Positions 1 to 9,887 of a stretch of DNA of 64,000 bases are shown piece by piece. The notes below the pieces were generated by a model. It was not told where the DNA came from. It saw only the letters and a list, made by a program, of their open reading frames with translations, and made no database searches. The DNA is from Castellaniella sp034675905 (GTDB lineage Bacteria; Pseudomonadota; Gammaproteobacteria; Burkholderiales; Burkholderiaceae_B), in the NCBI RefSeq assembly GCF_034675905.1, contig NZ_JAUCCV010000009.1, forward strand, positions 124,001-188,000. Reading direction: 5' to 3'. The position numbers and the translations under genes were made by a program. Each line of letters starts with the position of its first letter. The stretch's first letter is position 1.

Positions 1-1148
1 TATTTGTCTGCCGGATAGATGGTCTTGTAGCCGCCGGTCGCCAGGACCTCGAAGGCGGACATCGGGCTGCCGATGCGTTCGCCCTTGTCGTCCCAGGTGA
101 AGGGGCCGGTCAGACCTGCGAAGGGCTGCTTCATATTGTGCAGCCAGGGGATGAGCTTGGCGGTGTCCGTGCTCTTGGTGTCTACGATCGCAGCCAGCAC
201 GGCGCGGAAGCCGTCCGCATTGGTAAAGGTGTAGATGCTGGGAGGCGGCGCGCCAAAGGCCTTGATGTAGTCGGCCAGGAACTGCTTGGCTTCCGGATAG
301 GGCAGGTTTTCCGGCGCAGGCACGTTGACGATCACGGCCCCAGCGGCGGCGTCGCCGGCGATCTTGGCGAAGTTTTCGTTCTGGTTGGCGTCACCGCCCA
401 CGAACACGGCTTCCATGCCCAATTGCTTCATCTGAGCGCGGATCAGGCCGCCATCGGTGTAGTAGCCCGAGAAGAACAGCACGTCCGGGTTCTGGGCCTT
501 CAGTTTCGTCAGCACGGCGCTGTAGTCCTGCGTGCCGGCGTTGATGAAGTCTTCCCCGACGATATTGCCGCCTTCTTTCTTGATGGCGTCCGTGGTGGCT
601 TTGGCCAGGCCCGTGGCGTAGCTGGAGTGATCGCTCAGGACAGCGATGCGCTTGTACTGCTTGACCTTGACGAAGTAATTAGCGACGAATTCGGCTTCAT
701 CGCTGTTGGGCGGTGCATTGCGGAAGAAGGTTTTCCAGCCCTTTTGCGTCAGCTCGTCGCTGGTGCCGTCGGACGTCTGGATGACATTGGCGGCGGAATA
801 GATCGGAGCGGCAGCCAGGGCGGCGCCGCTGGTGTAGGTGCCGATCACGGCGACGACGCCGTCATTGACCAGTTTGCGACCGCAAATGGCGGCCTGAGCG
901 GCTTTGCCTTCGTCGTCGCAGACGACGACTTCGATCTGGCGGCCCAGCACGCCACCGGCTTCGTTATGCTGCTTGGCGATCAGTCGGACGCCGTTTTCGA
1001 TGCCCTGGCCTTCGGCCGCGTATTCGCCGGTAATGGGGGCCTGCACACCGATCTTGATGGGGCCGTCAGCCGCCACTGCCGTACCCACGCCCATCAGGGC
1101 CAAGGAAACTGCCGCCGAAAGCGTGGAAAGTTTTGTCAGCCTGCTCAT
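1..1148 (-). CDS. Branched-chain amino acid-type ABC transporter substrate-binding protein (partial)
   Basis: Periplasmic binding protein of the Liv (LivJ/LivK) type, which delivers leucine, isoleucine, valine or a related compound to an inner-membrane ABC permease. The protein begins MSRLTKLSTLSAAVSLALMG and has a Sec signal peptide ending near AVAA, followed by the family opening IKIGVQAPITGEYAAEGQ. Two cysteines, in VVVCDDEG and AAICGRK, match the usual disulfide of the family. The start is preceded by an AAGGAG ribosome site. About 382 residues are visible, close to the full family length, so only the extreme C-terminus is cut by the window edge. The ligand cannot be told from sequence, and cognate permease and ATPase genes are not in view. 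Confidence 0.9.
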   Translation of the reverse strand, partial: MSRLTKLSTLSAAVSLALMGVGTAVAADGPIKIGVQAPITGEYAAEGQGIENGVRLIAKQHNEAGGVLGRQIEVVVCDDEGKAAQAAICGRKLVNDGVVAVIGTYTSGAALAAAPIYSAANVIQTSDGTSDELTQKGWKTFFRNAPPNSDEAEFVANYFVKVKQYKRIAVLSDHSSYATGLAKATTDAIKKEGGNIVGEDFINAGTQDYSAVLTKLKAQNPDVLFFSGYYTDGGLIRAQMKQLGMEAVFVGGDANQNENFAKIAGDAAAGAVIVNVPAPENLPYPEAKQFLADYIKAFGAPPPSIYTFTNADGFRAVLAAIVDTKSTDTAKLIPWLHNMKQPFAGLTGPFTWDDKGERIGSPMSAFEVLATGGYKTIYPADK

Positions 1149-1477
1149 GTCTGGATTCTCCTTTGCATGGACCCGGATGGAACCATATATTCGTAATATA
1201 TTAATAGCGCGCTTCTGACACCATGAGGGTATTCCCGATGGCAAGGCGCACCTGCTGCAGGGAAGCGGAAAGCCGGGGTGCGGTTCGGATGCGTTTCCGG
1301 CTTGGTTCGACTGGCTTGATCAGGCAGGTTGCTCTAAAGGTGCAACCTGTTGAGGACAGCAGAACCGTTCTGAAGTTTAACTATCGCTGCTGTCAGGTAC
1401 AACCAGGGGTTTTACTAATAGGAGAGGCTTGAGTCAGACAGGTGCAAGCAAGGGCCATGGCGGCCCTGACAGGCGGT
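1149..1477. other. Intergenic region between the Liv-type gene and dut
   Basis: No convincing gene is seen in these 329 bases. The part next to the Liv-type gene is AT-rich (1185-1206, with TATAT/TAATAT stretches) and probably holds its minus-strand promoter. An 8-bp inverted repeat, CAGGTTGC at 1325-1332 and GCAACCTG at 1342-1349, could form a small hairpin, but no T-run follows it. Nothing clearly marks the end of the dut transcript. Confidence 0.5.
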
Positions 1478-1945
1478 TCAGAGCTGTCCAGTACTGCCGA
1501 AGCCGCCCGCGCCGCGCTCGGTTTCGGTATCGAAGGTGTCCGTCAGGCGCAATCCGACCTGCACGACAGGCTGAAACAGCAGTTGGGCAATGCGCTCGCC
1601 CGGCTGGATCGTATAGGTTTGATCGCTGTCGTTGGTCAGCAGGACTTTGATCTCGCCATGGTAGTCGGCGTCGATGACGCCGATGCCTTGCGCCACGCGA
1701 ATACCGTGTTTCAAGGACAGCCCCGAGCGAGAGGCGACGATAGCGACCAGGCCGGGGTCCATCATGTTCAGCGCCAGGCCGGTGGGAACCGGCAGGCGGG
1801 CGCCTGGCAGCAGCGCCTGCGGTGCGTCCAGGCAGGCGCGCAGGTCCATGGCGGCCGATCCGTTGGTGGCGTAATCCGGCAGGGGAATGGCGTCCGTGCC
1901 CAGCAGCGGGTTGACGATGCGGGCCTGGATGAGTCGTCGATGCAT
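1478..1945 (-). CDS. dut: dUTP diphosphatase
   Basis: Hydrolyses dUTP to dUMP and pyrophosphate, keeping uracil out of DNA and supplying dUMP for thymidylate synthesis. The 155-residue protein shows all five trimeric dUTPase motifs in order: GSAAMDLRA, SRSGLSLKHGI, GVIDADYHGEIKV with the catalytic Asp, PGERIAQLLF, and C-terminal GAGGFGSTG. The ATG at 1945 (MHRRLIQARI) is preferred over an upstream in-frame ATG because it gives the standard family length and avoids overlap with coaBC. It is the last gene of the ribF-ileS-lspA-coaBC-dut run, and coaBC-dut adjacency is common in proteobacteria. Confidence 0.95.
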   Translation of the reverse strand: MHRRLIQARIVNPLLGTDAIPLPDYATNGSAAMDLRACLDAPQALLPGARLPVPTGLALNMMDPGLVAIVASRSGLSLKHGIRVAQGIGVIDADYHGEIKVLLTNDSDQTYTIQPGERIAQLLFQPVVQVGLRLTDTFDTETERGAGGFGSTGQL

Positions 1946-2006
1946 GGTGAAATCCAAGGGAAAAAAGGGAGCGGCAGATTGGCGCTGGCGCGGGGCGAGC
2001 GGCAGC

Positions 2007-3212
2007 CTACCGTGCGGCGGAAGGCAGGCGTGGCGCAAGCCATGCCAGCAGTTGGCGGGCGGCCTGGAGTTTGGGCTGTCGGGGCAGCGGGTGGGCGCCG
2101 TCGTCGTCGAAAAGGATCAGTTCGGTATCGGTGGCGTCCATGGCCTGTTGCGCCAGATTGCCGACGATGACGGGAATGCCTTTGCGTTGGCGTTTGGCCT
2201 GGGCGTGCTCGTGCAGATGATCGGTCTCGGCGGCAAAACCGACGCACCAGGGGCCGTTGGGCAATGCGGCGACATCCGCCAGGATGTCGGGGTTCTGCAC
2301 GAAGTCCAGGACAGGCGCTTGCTTGTCGGCTTGTTTTTTCAGTTTGGTGGCCGAGGGGTTGGCAATGCCCCAGTCGGCGACGGCGGCGACAGCGATGAAC
2401 AGGTCTGCTTCGTGAGCGCATTCCAGCACGGCGGCGTGCATGTCGCGCGCCTGGGTCACGTCGATACGCCTGACGCCGTCAGGGCAGGGCAGCGCCGTGG
2501 GGCCGGAGATCAAGGTGACGCGGGCGCCGGCTTCGGCAGCGGCTCGCGCCAGGGCATAGCCCATCCGCCCGGATGATCGGTTGGTCAGTACGCGCACCGG
2601 GTCGATGGTTTCGCTGGTGGGACCTGCCGTCAGCAGGACGCGCCGGCCGGCCAGGATCTTGGGCTGGAAAAATGCGATCACGGCGCGCAGGATCTGGTCC
2701 GGCTCCATCATGCGGCCCGATCCGCTTTCCCCGCAGGCCTGGCTGCCCTCAGCCGGACCGATCAGGGTAATGCCGTCGGCCTGCAGCTGGGCGGCGTTGC
2801 GTTGGGTGGCCGGATGCGTCCACATCTCGTGGTTCATGGCAGGCGCGAGCAGCAGCGGAACCGAACCCCGGGCCACGCATAGCGTTGCCAGCAGGTCGTC
2901 GGCCAGGCCATGGGCCAGTTTTGCCATGAAGTCGGTGCTGGCCGGCACGATCAGCACCGCATCGGCGCCGCGCGTCAGATTGATGTGGGCCATGCGGTTG
3001 TCCATGCGGCTGTCCCACTGATCAAGCCAGACGGGACGTCCGGACAAGGCTTGCATCGTGGCCGGCGTGATGAAGCCGGTGGCGGCCTGGGTCATGACCA
3101 CGTCCACTGTCGCGCCTTCATCCTGCAGGCGGCGCAGCAGTTCAGCGGATTTGTAGCAGGCGATCCCGCCTGTCAGCCCCAGGATGATGCGTTTGCCTGA
3201 TAGGTCGGGCAT
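2007..3212 (-). CDS. coaBC: Bifunctional phosphopantothenoylcysteine decarboxylase / phosphopantothenate-cysteine ligase
   Basis: Catalyses two consecutive steps of coenzyme A synthesis: joining cysteine to 4'-phosphopantothenate (CoaB) and decarboxylating the product to 4'-phosphopantetheine (CoaC). The N-terminal flavoprotein half (about 1-185) has LTGGIACYKSAEL, the active-site His in RMAHINLTR (His76), PAMNHEMW and the substrate-recognition flap ACGESGSGRM. The C-terminal half has TAGPTSETIDPVRVLTNRSS and the LKK segment expected in CoaB. At 401 residues it is the normal bifunctional size. It lies 10 bases downstream of lspA in the same operon. Confidence 0.96.
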   Translation of the reverse strand: MPDLSGKRIILGLTGGIACYKSAELLRRLQDEGATVDVVMTQAATGFITPATMQALSGRPVWLDQWDSRMDNRMAHINLTRGADAVLIVPASTDFMAKLAHGLADDLLATLCVARGSVPLLLAPAMNHEMWTHPATQRNAAQLQADGITLIGPAEGSQACGESGSGRMMEPDQILRAVIAFFQPKILAGRRVLLTAGPTSETIDPVRVLTNRSSGRMGYALARAAAEAGARVTLISGPTALPCPDGVRRIDVTQARDMHAAVLECAHEADLFIAVAAVADWGIANPSATKLKKQADKQAPVLDFVQNPDILADVAALPNGPWCVGFAAETDHLHEHAQAKRQRKGIPVIVGNLAQQAMDATDTELILFDDDGAHPLPRQPKLQAARQLLAWLAPRLPSAAR

Positions 3213-3222
3213 GGCGGTTCCC

Positions 3223-3807
3223 CTATGATCGATGGGCGCGGCGGCTGCGCAGGATTTCGTCCAGGATCAGCAGCACGGCGCCGCAGGTGATGGCGATGTC
3301 GGCCACATTGAAGGCCGGGAAATACCAATCGCGCCAGTAGAACAACAGAAAATCCACGACATGTCCATGCATCAGGCGGTCCAGGGCGTTGCCCAGGGCC
3401 CCGCCCAGGATGCAGGCCAGGGCGGCGCATAGCAGGCGCTGGCCGCTGTGCGTGTAGAGCCAGCGCACGATCAGGACGGCGACCACCAGGGCGATGCCGG
3501 TGAAGATCCAGCGCTGGTATCCGTCGCCGTCGGCCAGAAAGCTGAAGGCCGCGCCGGTATTGAACAGCAGCGTCAGGTCGAAGATCGGCAAGACAGGGAT
3601 GCGTTCGGCGTAGACCAGCGTATCCGATACCCAGGTCTTGGTGGCCTGATCCAGCAAGATGAGCAGGGCGGCCGCCAGCAGCCAGCCCGCCAGCGAGCGC
3701 AGCCGGTGCGCCGCCGCCGGACTCGCTGCAGGCGCTGTCAGGGCGGACGGGATGACCGGCCCCACCTCGCGGCGGGGGGAGGGCGGTGTGGGCGGCGTGT
3801 CAGGCAT
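3223..3807 (-). CDS. lspA: Lipoprotein signal peptidase (signal peptidase II)
   Basis: Inner-membrane aspartic protease that removes signal peptides from prolipoproteins after lipidation of the +1 cysteine. Four hydrophobic segments and the family signatures are visible: LILLDQATKTWV, LLFNTGAAFSFL, GNALDRL with one catalytic Asp, and FNVADIAI with the second. The 194-residue reading has a proline/alanine-rich N-terminal stretch of about 40 residues before the first membrane helix, so an internal start is possible, though no better ATG is obvious. The start overlaps the ileS stop by 8 bases; ileS-lspA pairing is typical. Confidence 0.94.
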   Translation of the reverse strand: MPDTPPTPPSPRREVGPVIPSALTAPAASPAAAHRLRSLAGWLLAAALLILLDQATKTWVSDTLVYAERIPVLPIFDLTLLFNTGAAFSFLADGDGYQRWIFTGIALVVAVLIVRWLYTHSGQRLLCAALACILGGALGNALDRLMHGHVVDFLLFYWRDWYFPAFNVADIAITCGAVLLILDEILRSRRAHRS

Positions 3808-6641
3808 GGCGGCGGGTTTCGCCTTGGCCGAACAGATTGTCCACGCAGCGTCCGCACAGTTCCGGATGCTGGTCGTCGTGGCCGACGTCGGCGCGGTGGT
3901 GCCAGCAGCGCCCGCATTTGTCGTGGCCCGTGGCCTGCACCTGGATCGTCAGGGCGCCGTCGCCGGCATGCACGTCGGCGCGGGACACCAGCATCACGAA
4001 GCGCAGGTCGTCGCCCAGGCTTTGCAGCAGGGCCAGATCGTCGCCGCTGGCGCGGTAGTCGATTTCCGCCGCCAGAGAGGAACCGATTTCCCCTCGGGTG
4101 CGCACGGCTTCGATTTCGCGCATGGTGTCGGCGCGAATGACGCGCAGGCGGGTCCAGCGGGCAGCCAACTGGTCGGCGTCCGGCAGCGCCGGCACGTCGT
4201 GGAATCGTTCGGTGAAGATGGTGGGAGATGCGGGATTGCCGCCTAGATCGACCCAGGCCTCTTCCACCGTGAACGACAGGATCGGCGCCAGCAGCTTCAG
4301 CAGCGCGTGCGTGATGTGGTGCAGGGCGGTTTGTGCCGCTCGGCGGGCCGTGCTGTCCTTGCCGGTGGTGTACAGGCGGTCTTTCAGAATATCCAGATAG
4401 AAGGCGCCCAGGTCTTCGGAACAGAAGATCTGCAGCCGGGCGACCGCTGTGTGGAATTCGTAGCGTTCGTAGGCGGCCAGGACTTCGGCCTGCATGGCGG
4501 CGGTCATCTGCAGCGCGTAGCGGTCGATTTCCAGCAGGGCTTCCGGGGCGACGGCATCTGTGGCGGGGTTGAAGTCCGCCAGGTTGCCCAGCAGGAATTT
4601 CAGGGTGTTGCGGATGCGCCGGTAGGATTCGACGACCCGGTCCAGGATCTGTTTGGAGATCGACAGCTCGCCCGAATAGTCGGTCGATGCCGTCCACAGC
4701 CGTAGAATTTCTGCGCCCAGGGAATTGGAAATTTCCTGGGGATAGACGACGTTGCCGACGGACTTGCTCATTTTCTTGCCCTGGCCGTCGACGACGAAGC
4801 CATGCGTCAAGAGCGCCTTGTAGGGCGGACGGCCGTAGAGCATGCAGCCGGTCAGCAAAGAAGAATGGAACCAGCCCCGATGTTGGTCGGAGCCTTCCAG
4901 GTACAGGTCGGCCGGCCAGGCCAGCTGTTGAGCGTGAGATCCCTTCAGGCTGTGGTCCTGGCCGCCCAGTACGGTGGCGTGCGTGGTGCCGGAATCAAAC
5001 CAGACATCCAGGGTGTCGCGGTTCTTTTCATAGAGATCGGCCTCGTCGCCCAGCAGATCGCGCGAGTCCAGCGTCTGCCAGGCTTCGATGCCCTCGCGTT
5101 CGACGCGGTCGGCGACCTGATCCAGCAGTTCCGGGGTGCGCGGATGCAGGGCGCCGGTTTCTTTATGCACAAAAAAGGCCATGGGCACCCCCCACTGGCG
5201 CTGGCGTGACAGCGTCCAGTCAGGGCGGTTGGCGATCATGGCGTGCAGGCGGGCGCGGCCCCAGGCCGGGTAGAAAGCTGTGTCGTCTATGCCTTTCAGG
5301 GCCATGTCGCGCAGGGTCGGGCCCTCGGCCGGCGGCACGTCCATTCCGGCGAACCATTGGCTGGTGGCGCGATAGATGATGGGTGTCTTGTGGCGCCAGC
5401 AATGCATGTAGCTGTGCGCGTGCGCTTCGGTGTGCAGCAGGCTGCCGGCCTCGCGCAGGGCATCTACGATGGTCGGATTGGCTTTCCAGATCAGTTCGCC
5501 GCCAAAGAGCGGCAGGCTGTCGGCGTAGTGCCCGTTGCCCAGGACGGGATTGAGCATGTCCGCATCGGTCAGGCCGTGGGCCTTGCAGGAAATGAAGTCT
5601 TCCACCCCGTAGGCGGGGGCGGAGTGCACGACGCCTGTGCCGGAATCCAGGGTGACATAATCGCCCAGATAGACGGGAGACAGGCGGCGGTAGCCTGGGT
5701 CCGCTTCATAGAGCGGGTGGCGGAAGCTCAGGCCGGCCAGCGTCTGGCCGGGCGCGCGGGCGATGATGTCGCCTTGCAGGCCCCAGCGTTGCAGGCAGGA
5801 TTGCACCAGTTCACTGGCCACCAGCAGCAGCGGTCCGGTGGCGCGGGGTTCGCTCAGGCGCACCAGTGCGTATTCGTGATCCGGGTGGATGTTGAGCGCC
5901 TGATTGGCGGGAATGGTCCAGGGGGTGGTGGTCCAGATGACGATGGCGCCGGCATCGACTTCCCCCGTCAGGCCAAAGGCGCGAGCCACTGCCGCCCGGT
6001 CGTCAAAGGCAAAGGCGACGTCGACGGAAGGATCTTTGCGGTCGGCATATTCGACCTCGGCTTCGGCCAGAGCCGAACCGCAGTCGAAGCACCAGTTCAC
6101 GGGCTTCAGGCCGCGAAAGACGAAGCCTTTTTCCATGATGCGAGCCAGCGCCCGCAGTTCGTCCGCCTCGTTGTGCGGGTTCATGGTCAGGTAGGGGTTG
6201 TCCCATTCGGCCAGCACGCCCAGGCGCTTGAAGTCGGTGCGCTGACGTTCGATCTGTTCGGCGGCGTAGGCGCGGGCCTTGGATTGGACTTCGGCTACCG
6301 GCAGGTGCTTGCCGTATTTCTTTTCGATCTGGATTTCGATCGGCATGCCATGGCAGTCCCAGCCAGGCACGTATTGAGCGTCAAAACCTGCCATGTCGCG
6401 GCTTTTGACGATGATGTCCTTGAGGATCTTGTTGACCGCGTGGCCGATATGGATGTCGCCGTTGGCATACGGCGGCCCATCGTGCAGAATGAATTTCGGC
6501 CGTCCCTGGGCGGCCTCCCGGATGACTGCATAAATCTTTTTTTTCCTCCCAGGCAGCGATCCAGCCCGGCTCGCGTTTGGCCAGGTTGCCCCGCATGGGG
6601 AAGGGGGATTCGGGCAGATTCAGGGTGTCTCTATAGTCCAT
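3800..6641 (-). CDS. ileS: Isoleucyl-tRNA synthetase, interrupted by a single-base frameshift
   Basis: Charges tRNA-Ile and edits mischarged valine; an essential class I synthetase. The first part begins MDYRDTLNLPESPFPMRGNL at the ATG at 6641, and its frame is lost at a run of eight T (eight A in the mRNA) at 6537-6544. Removing one base gives AAWEEKKIYAVIREA and continues through HIGH (6440-6451), PGWDCHGMPIE, the editing domain, the KMSKS loop and a C-terminal zinc region (CGRCW...CGRC) to the stop at 3800. Restored length would be 946 residues, normal for the family. An internal start at 6394 would lack HIGH and be inactive. The run is most simply an indel error or mutation; slippage could in principle rescue it. 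The gene overlaps ribF by 11 bases and lspA by 8. Confidence 0.93.
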
Positions 6642-7596
6642 GGGAGGCGAAATAGTCGCGAGCGCCTTGCACGTCCTGGCGGATGGCGGCGATCAGGGTG
6701 GTTAAGTCGGGGAAGGATTCCTCGTCGCGCAGAAACTCGAGAAATTCAACACATACCAGTTTACCGTAGGCGTTTACCTGCTGATCAAGGAGGTGGGTTT
6801 CCAGCAGCAGGGGGCCGTCGCGGGTCACGGTGGGGCGTACGCCCAGGCTGGCGACCCCCGGCAAGGGGCTGTCCAGCAGGCCGTGCACCCGCACGATATA
6901 GATGCCGGACCGCGCGGCGCAGGGGGCGGGGACGCGCAGATTCAGGGTGGGAAAGCCCAGGTCGCGGCCCAGTTTCTGGCCGTGGATGACATGGCCGCTG
7001 ATGCGAAAAGGGCCGCCCAGCAGCTGGCTGCTGTGAGCCAGATTGCCGACAGCCAGCGCGGTGCGCAGGGCGGAACTGGAAATGCGTTGTCCGTGGCTGT
7101 CGTTGATATCGGCGATGGCGTCTACCGTAAAGCCATATTCCCGGCCCATGCGACGCAGCAGATCGATGTCGCCGCTGCGCTTGTGGCCATAGCGAAAGTC
7201 CTCGCCCACCAGCAGCCAGCGGGTGTTCAGGCCCTGCACCAACAATTGGCGGATGAAATCTTGCGCGCTCATGTCGGCCAGATGCCGGTCGAAGCGCTGG
7301 ATGACGATCTGGCGCATGCCCTGGGCCGCCAGCATGGCGACCTTGTCGCGCAGGCTGCTGATCTGGGTGGGGATGAGTTCCAGCCGGCCCCCCTGGCGGG
7401 CGAAAAAGGCGCGCGGATGGGGGGCGAAGGTCATGACCGTGGGTTCCAGCCCTTGCGTGTGCGCCTGGCTGCGCACCTGCGCCAGGATGGCCTGGTGCCC
7501 CCGGTGCACCCCGTCGAAGTTGCCGATGGTCAGGGCGCTGGGGGCGGTGGTGTCGCGCCGGGGCAGCGCACGGTAGAGGCGAGGAACGGGTTTCAC
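6631..7596 (-). CDS. ribF: Bifunctional riboflavin kinase / FAD synthetase
   Basis: Converts riboflavin to FMN and then FAD. The N-terminal adenylyltransferase domain carries IGNFDGVHRGHQAIL, the nucleotidyl-transferase HxGH-like motif. The C-terminal kinase domain has GHVIHGQKLGRDLGFPTLNL, with the PT(N) metal/ATP-binding signature. At 321 residues it is the normal size. The start is GTG (MKPVPRLYRAL). It is the first gene of the minus-strand operon and is divergent from purN, with 38 bases between the two starts. Confidence 0.95.
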   Translation of the reverse strand: MKPVPRLYRALPRRDTTAPSALTIGNFDGVHRGHQAILAQVRSQAHTQGLEPTVMTFAPHPRAFFARQGGRLELIPTQISSLRDKVAMLAAQGMRQIVIQRFDRHLADMSAQDFIRQLLVQGLNTRWLLVGEDFRYGHKRSGDIDLLRRMGREYGFTVDAIADINDSHGQRISSSALRTALAVGNLAHSSQLLGGPFRISGHVIHGQKLGRDLGFPTLNLRVPAPCAARSGIYIVRVHGLLDSPLPGVASLGVRPTVTRDGPLLLETHLLDQQVNAYGKLVCVEFLEFLRDEESFPDLTTLIAAIRQDVQGARDYFASHGL

Positions 7597-7634
7597 GTCA
7601 GAGAGTTTACAATTTCACGTTTGGCTTTGATTTT

Positions 7635-8345
7635 ATGTCGGAGAGCACGCGCATGGAGCATACCCCCGAACGGCCGCTACGGGTGGCCATCCTGATTTCG
7701 GGCCGGGGCTCGAACATGCAGGCGCTGGTGCGGGCCATTGCCGCCGAACGCCTGCCGGTGCAGGTCTGCACCGTGCTGTCCAATCGGGCCGATGCGGCAG
7801 GGTTGGATTGGGCGCGCGCGCAGGGCCTGCCGGCTGAGTCCCTGTCGCATCGGGATTACGACAGCCGCGACGCCTTTGATGCGGCCTTGTTGGCCCGCCT
7901 GGACGCCTTGGCGCCCGATGTGATTTTGCTGGCGGGTTTCATGCGGGTGCTGGGCAGCGATTTCGTGCGTCATTTCGATGGCCGCATCATCAATATCCAT
8001 CCGTCTCTTTTACCGGCTTTCCCAGGTTTGCATACGCACCAGCAGGCGCTGGCTCAGGGGGTGCAGTGGCATGGCTGCACGGTGCACTTCGTCACGCCTG
8101 TGCTCGATCACGGCCCCATCATCGCCCAGGGGGCCATCCCCGTACTGGGCGGCGATACCCCTGACGATCTGGCGGCCCGGCTCTTGCCGGTAGAACATCA
8201 GATCTACGTGCAGGTGCTGCGCTGGCTGGCACAGGGCCGGGTCAGCCTGTACGACGATGGGCGCGTCGAGGTGTCGGATGCGCCGCACCGCGCCTGGGCA
8301 GGCGCCACCATATTCCATTTACAGGATTGCCATGAGCACGAATGA
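7635..8345 (+). CDS. purN: Phosphoribosylglycinamide formyltransferase
   Basis: Transfers a formyl group from 10-formyl-THF to GAR in step three of purine synthesis. The GAR-binding loop GRGSNMQAL, the catalytic segment INIHPSLLPAFPGLHTH (Asn and His) and HFVTPVLDHGPII (Asp) are present, so the Asn-His-Asp set is complete. The protein is 236 residues from the ATG at 7635; a second in-frame ATG at 7653 (MEHTPERPLRVAIL) would give a length closer to the usual and is an equally possible start. The stop overlaps the start of the next gene by 14 bases. Confidence 0.94.
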   Translation: MSESTRMEHTPERPLRVAILISGRGSNMQALVRAIAAERLPVQVCTVLSNRADAAGLDWARAQGLPAESLSHRDYDSRDAFDAALLARLDALAPDVILLAGFMRVLGSDFVRHFDGRIINIHPSLLPAFPGLHTHQQALAQGVQWHGCTVHFVTPVLDHGPIIAQGAIPVLGGDTPDDLAARLLPVEHQIYVQVLRWLAQGRVSLYDDGRVEVSDAPHRAWAGATIFHLQDCHEHE

Positions 8346-9882
8346 ATCACGGGATCGATCCCGCAAACGCCCTGCCGATGGCCGTCCCAGACGCGCCGAT
8401 GATCGGCGGGAAACGGACGCAGGGCGCGAGCGCGCTGCAAAACGCCCCTCGGGCGATCGCCCCGCACGGTCGGCCGCCGGTCGGTCCGGCGCGGGTCAGG
8501 CGCAGGCGCCAGCGCGGCCCTACGTCATGGCTGCCGCCCGCATCGAGCAGGTCCGCCAGGTGCTGGGCGAAGCTCTTCAGTGGCAATATCCGGCCGATGC
8601 CGTGTTGTCGCACTGGTTTCGCGGACATGCGCAGGTCGGTCAGCGGGATCGGGGCGAGATCGCCGAAGCCGTCTTCGATGTGCTGCGGCATTTGCGCCGC
8701 TACCGGCAGTTCGCCGAAAGCGGACAGGGGTCGGCGACCCGCAGACTGGCGGTGCTGGGCCTGGCGTCGGTCTGGCCGCGCAGCACCCTGGATACGGGCC
8801 TGGACGAGCATGAACGCACCTGGCTGGACTATGTGCAGGCCTTTTCGGTGGACAGTCTGCCCCTCGGGGTGCGTTACAGCATGCCGGATTGGCTCGAGGC
8901 TCGCCTGATCGGCCTGCCGGATGCAGAATCCCTGTTGCAGGCTTTGAATCAGACGGCCCCGCTGGATCTGCGCGCCAATCCGCTAAAGACCGACCGAGAC
9001 GCCGTTTTGGCCGCCTGGGCGCAGGGTCCCGAGGCCCGCTGGGCGGCGCGGCCTACGCCGTATTCGCCTTGGGGCATCCGCATTCAGGGGCGCCCGCCGG
9101 TGAACCGCTGGACAGCGTTCGAGCGCGGCGAAATCGAGGTCCAGGACGAGGGCAGCCAGCTGCTGGCCGCGCTGGTCGCCCCCAAACGCGGGGAAATGGT
9201 CATCGATTACTGTGCGGGGGCGGGTGGCAAGACGCTGCTGCTGGGGGCGTTGATGCGCTCCACCGGGCGGCTGTACGCCTTTGATGTGTCGGCAGCCCGC
9301 CTGGCGCGGGCCAAGCCGCGCTTTGCCCGCAGCGGCCTGTCCAATATCGTGCCGGTGGCGATTGCCGAGCGCCATGACCAGCGGGTCAAACGTTTGCGCG
9401 GCAAGGCTCATCGCGTGCTGGTGGATGCGCCTTGCAGCGGCTTGGGCACCTTGCGGCGCAATCCCGATCTGAAGTGGCGCCAGCATCCGGAATCCCTGGA
9501 GCAGCTGTGCGCCACGCAGGCTGCCATTTTGCGGGATGCCGCGGCATGCGTGCGTCCGGGCGGGCGGCTGGTGTATGCCAGCTGCAGCCTGCTGCCGGAA
9601 GAAAACGAGTTGCAGGTTCAGGCCTTTCTGGCGGAACACCCGGAATTCACGCTGCTGGACGCGGGCGCGGTTCTGGCCGACCGGGGCATCGCGCTGACGT
9701 TTGACGGGCCCATGCTGCATCTGCGCCCGGATGTGCATGGCACGGATGGTTTTTTTGCCGCTGTGATGCAGCGTCGCCAGGCTGAAGCACCGGAACCCAA
9801 GGCGCCGCGCGCTGCGGAAGCGCCGGCTGACAAGGACCCGCTGGCCGATGACCCGGCCGCCGAGGCGCCGGACCAGGCTTGA
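8332..9882 (+). CDS. RsmB/NOP-family rRNA (cytosine-C5) methyltransferase
   Basis: SAM-dependent RNA m5C methyltransferase of the NOL1/NOP2/Sun family, probably acting on 16S rRNA (RsmB-like). After an Arg/Ala-rich, low-complexity N-terminus of about 60 residues comes an NusB-like helical region, then the Rossmann core with VIDYCAGAGGKTLLL (SAM binding), DAPCSGLGTLRRNPD (motif IV Cys) and YASCSLLPEEN (motif VI catalytic Cys). The ATG at 8332 (MSTNESRDRSRKRP) overlaps purN; the reading frame extends further upstream but only inside purN. The C-terminal tail is Ala/Pro/Glu-rich. Assignment to RsmB rather than another family member is by general architecture. Confidence 0.87.
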   Translation: MSTNESRDRSRKRPADGRPRRADDRRETDAGRERAAKRPSGDRPARSAAGRSGAGQAQAPARPYVMAAARIEQVRQVLGEALQWQYPADAVLSHWFRGHAQVGQRDRGEIAEAVFDVLRHLRRYRQFAESGQGSATRRLAVLGLASVWPRSTLDTGLDEHERTWLDYVQAFSVDSLPLGVRYSMPDWLEARLIGLPDAESLLQALNQTAPLDLRANPLKTDRDAVLAAWAQGPEARWAARPTPYSPWGIRIQGRPPVNRWTAFERGEIEVQDEGSQLLAALVAPKRGEMVIDYCAGAGGKTLLLGALMRSTGRLYAFDVSAARLARAKPRFARSGLSNIVPVAIAERHDQRVKRLRGKAHRVLVDAPCSGLGTLRRNPDLKWRQHPESLEQLCATQAAILRDAAACVRPGGRLVYASCSLLPEENELQVQAFLAEHPEFTLLDAGAVLADRGIALTFDGPMLHLRPDVHGTDGFFAAVMQRRQAEAPEPKAPRAAEAPADKDPLADDPAAEAPDQA

Positions 9883-9887
9883 TGGCT

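Noticed and set aside
138..1196. Plus-strand open frame of 352 codons opposite the Liv-type gene
   Set aside because: It is the antisense shadow of a clear signal-peptide-bearing binding protein and shows no domain; high GC keeps opposite frames open.
5243..6655. Long plus-strand frame (470 codons) over ileS
   Set aside because: Antisense of the IleS coding sequence, with low-complexity composition and no motif.
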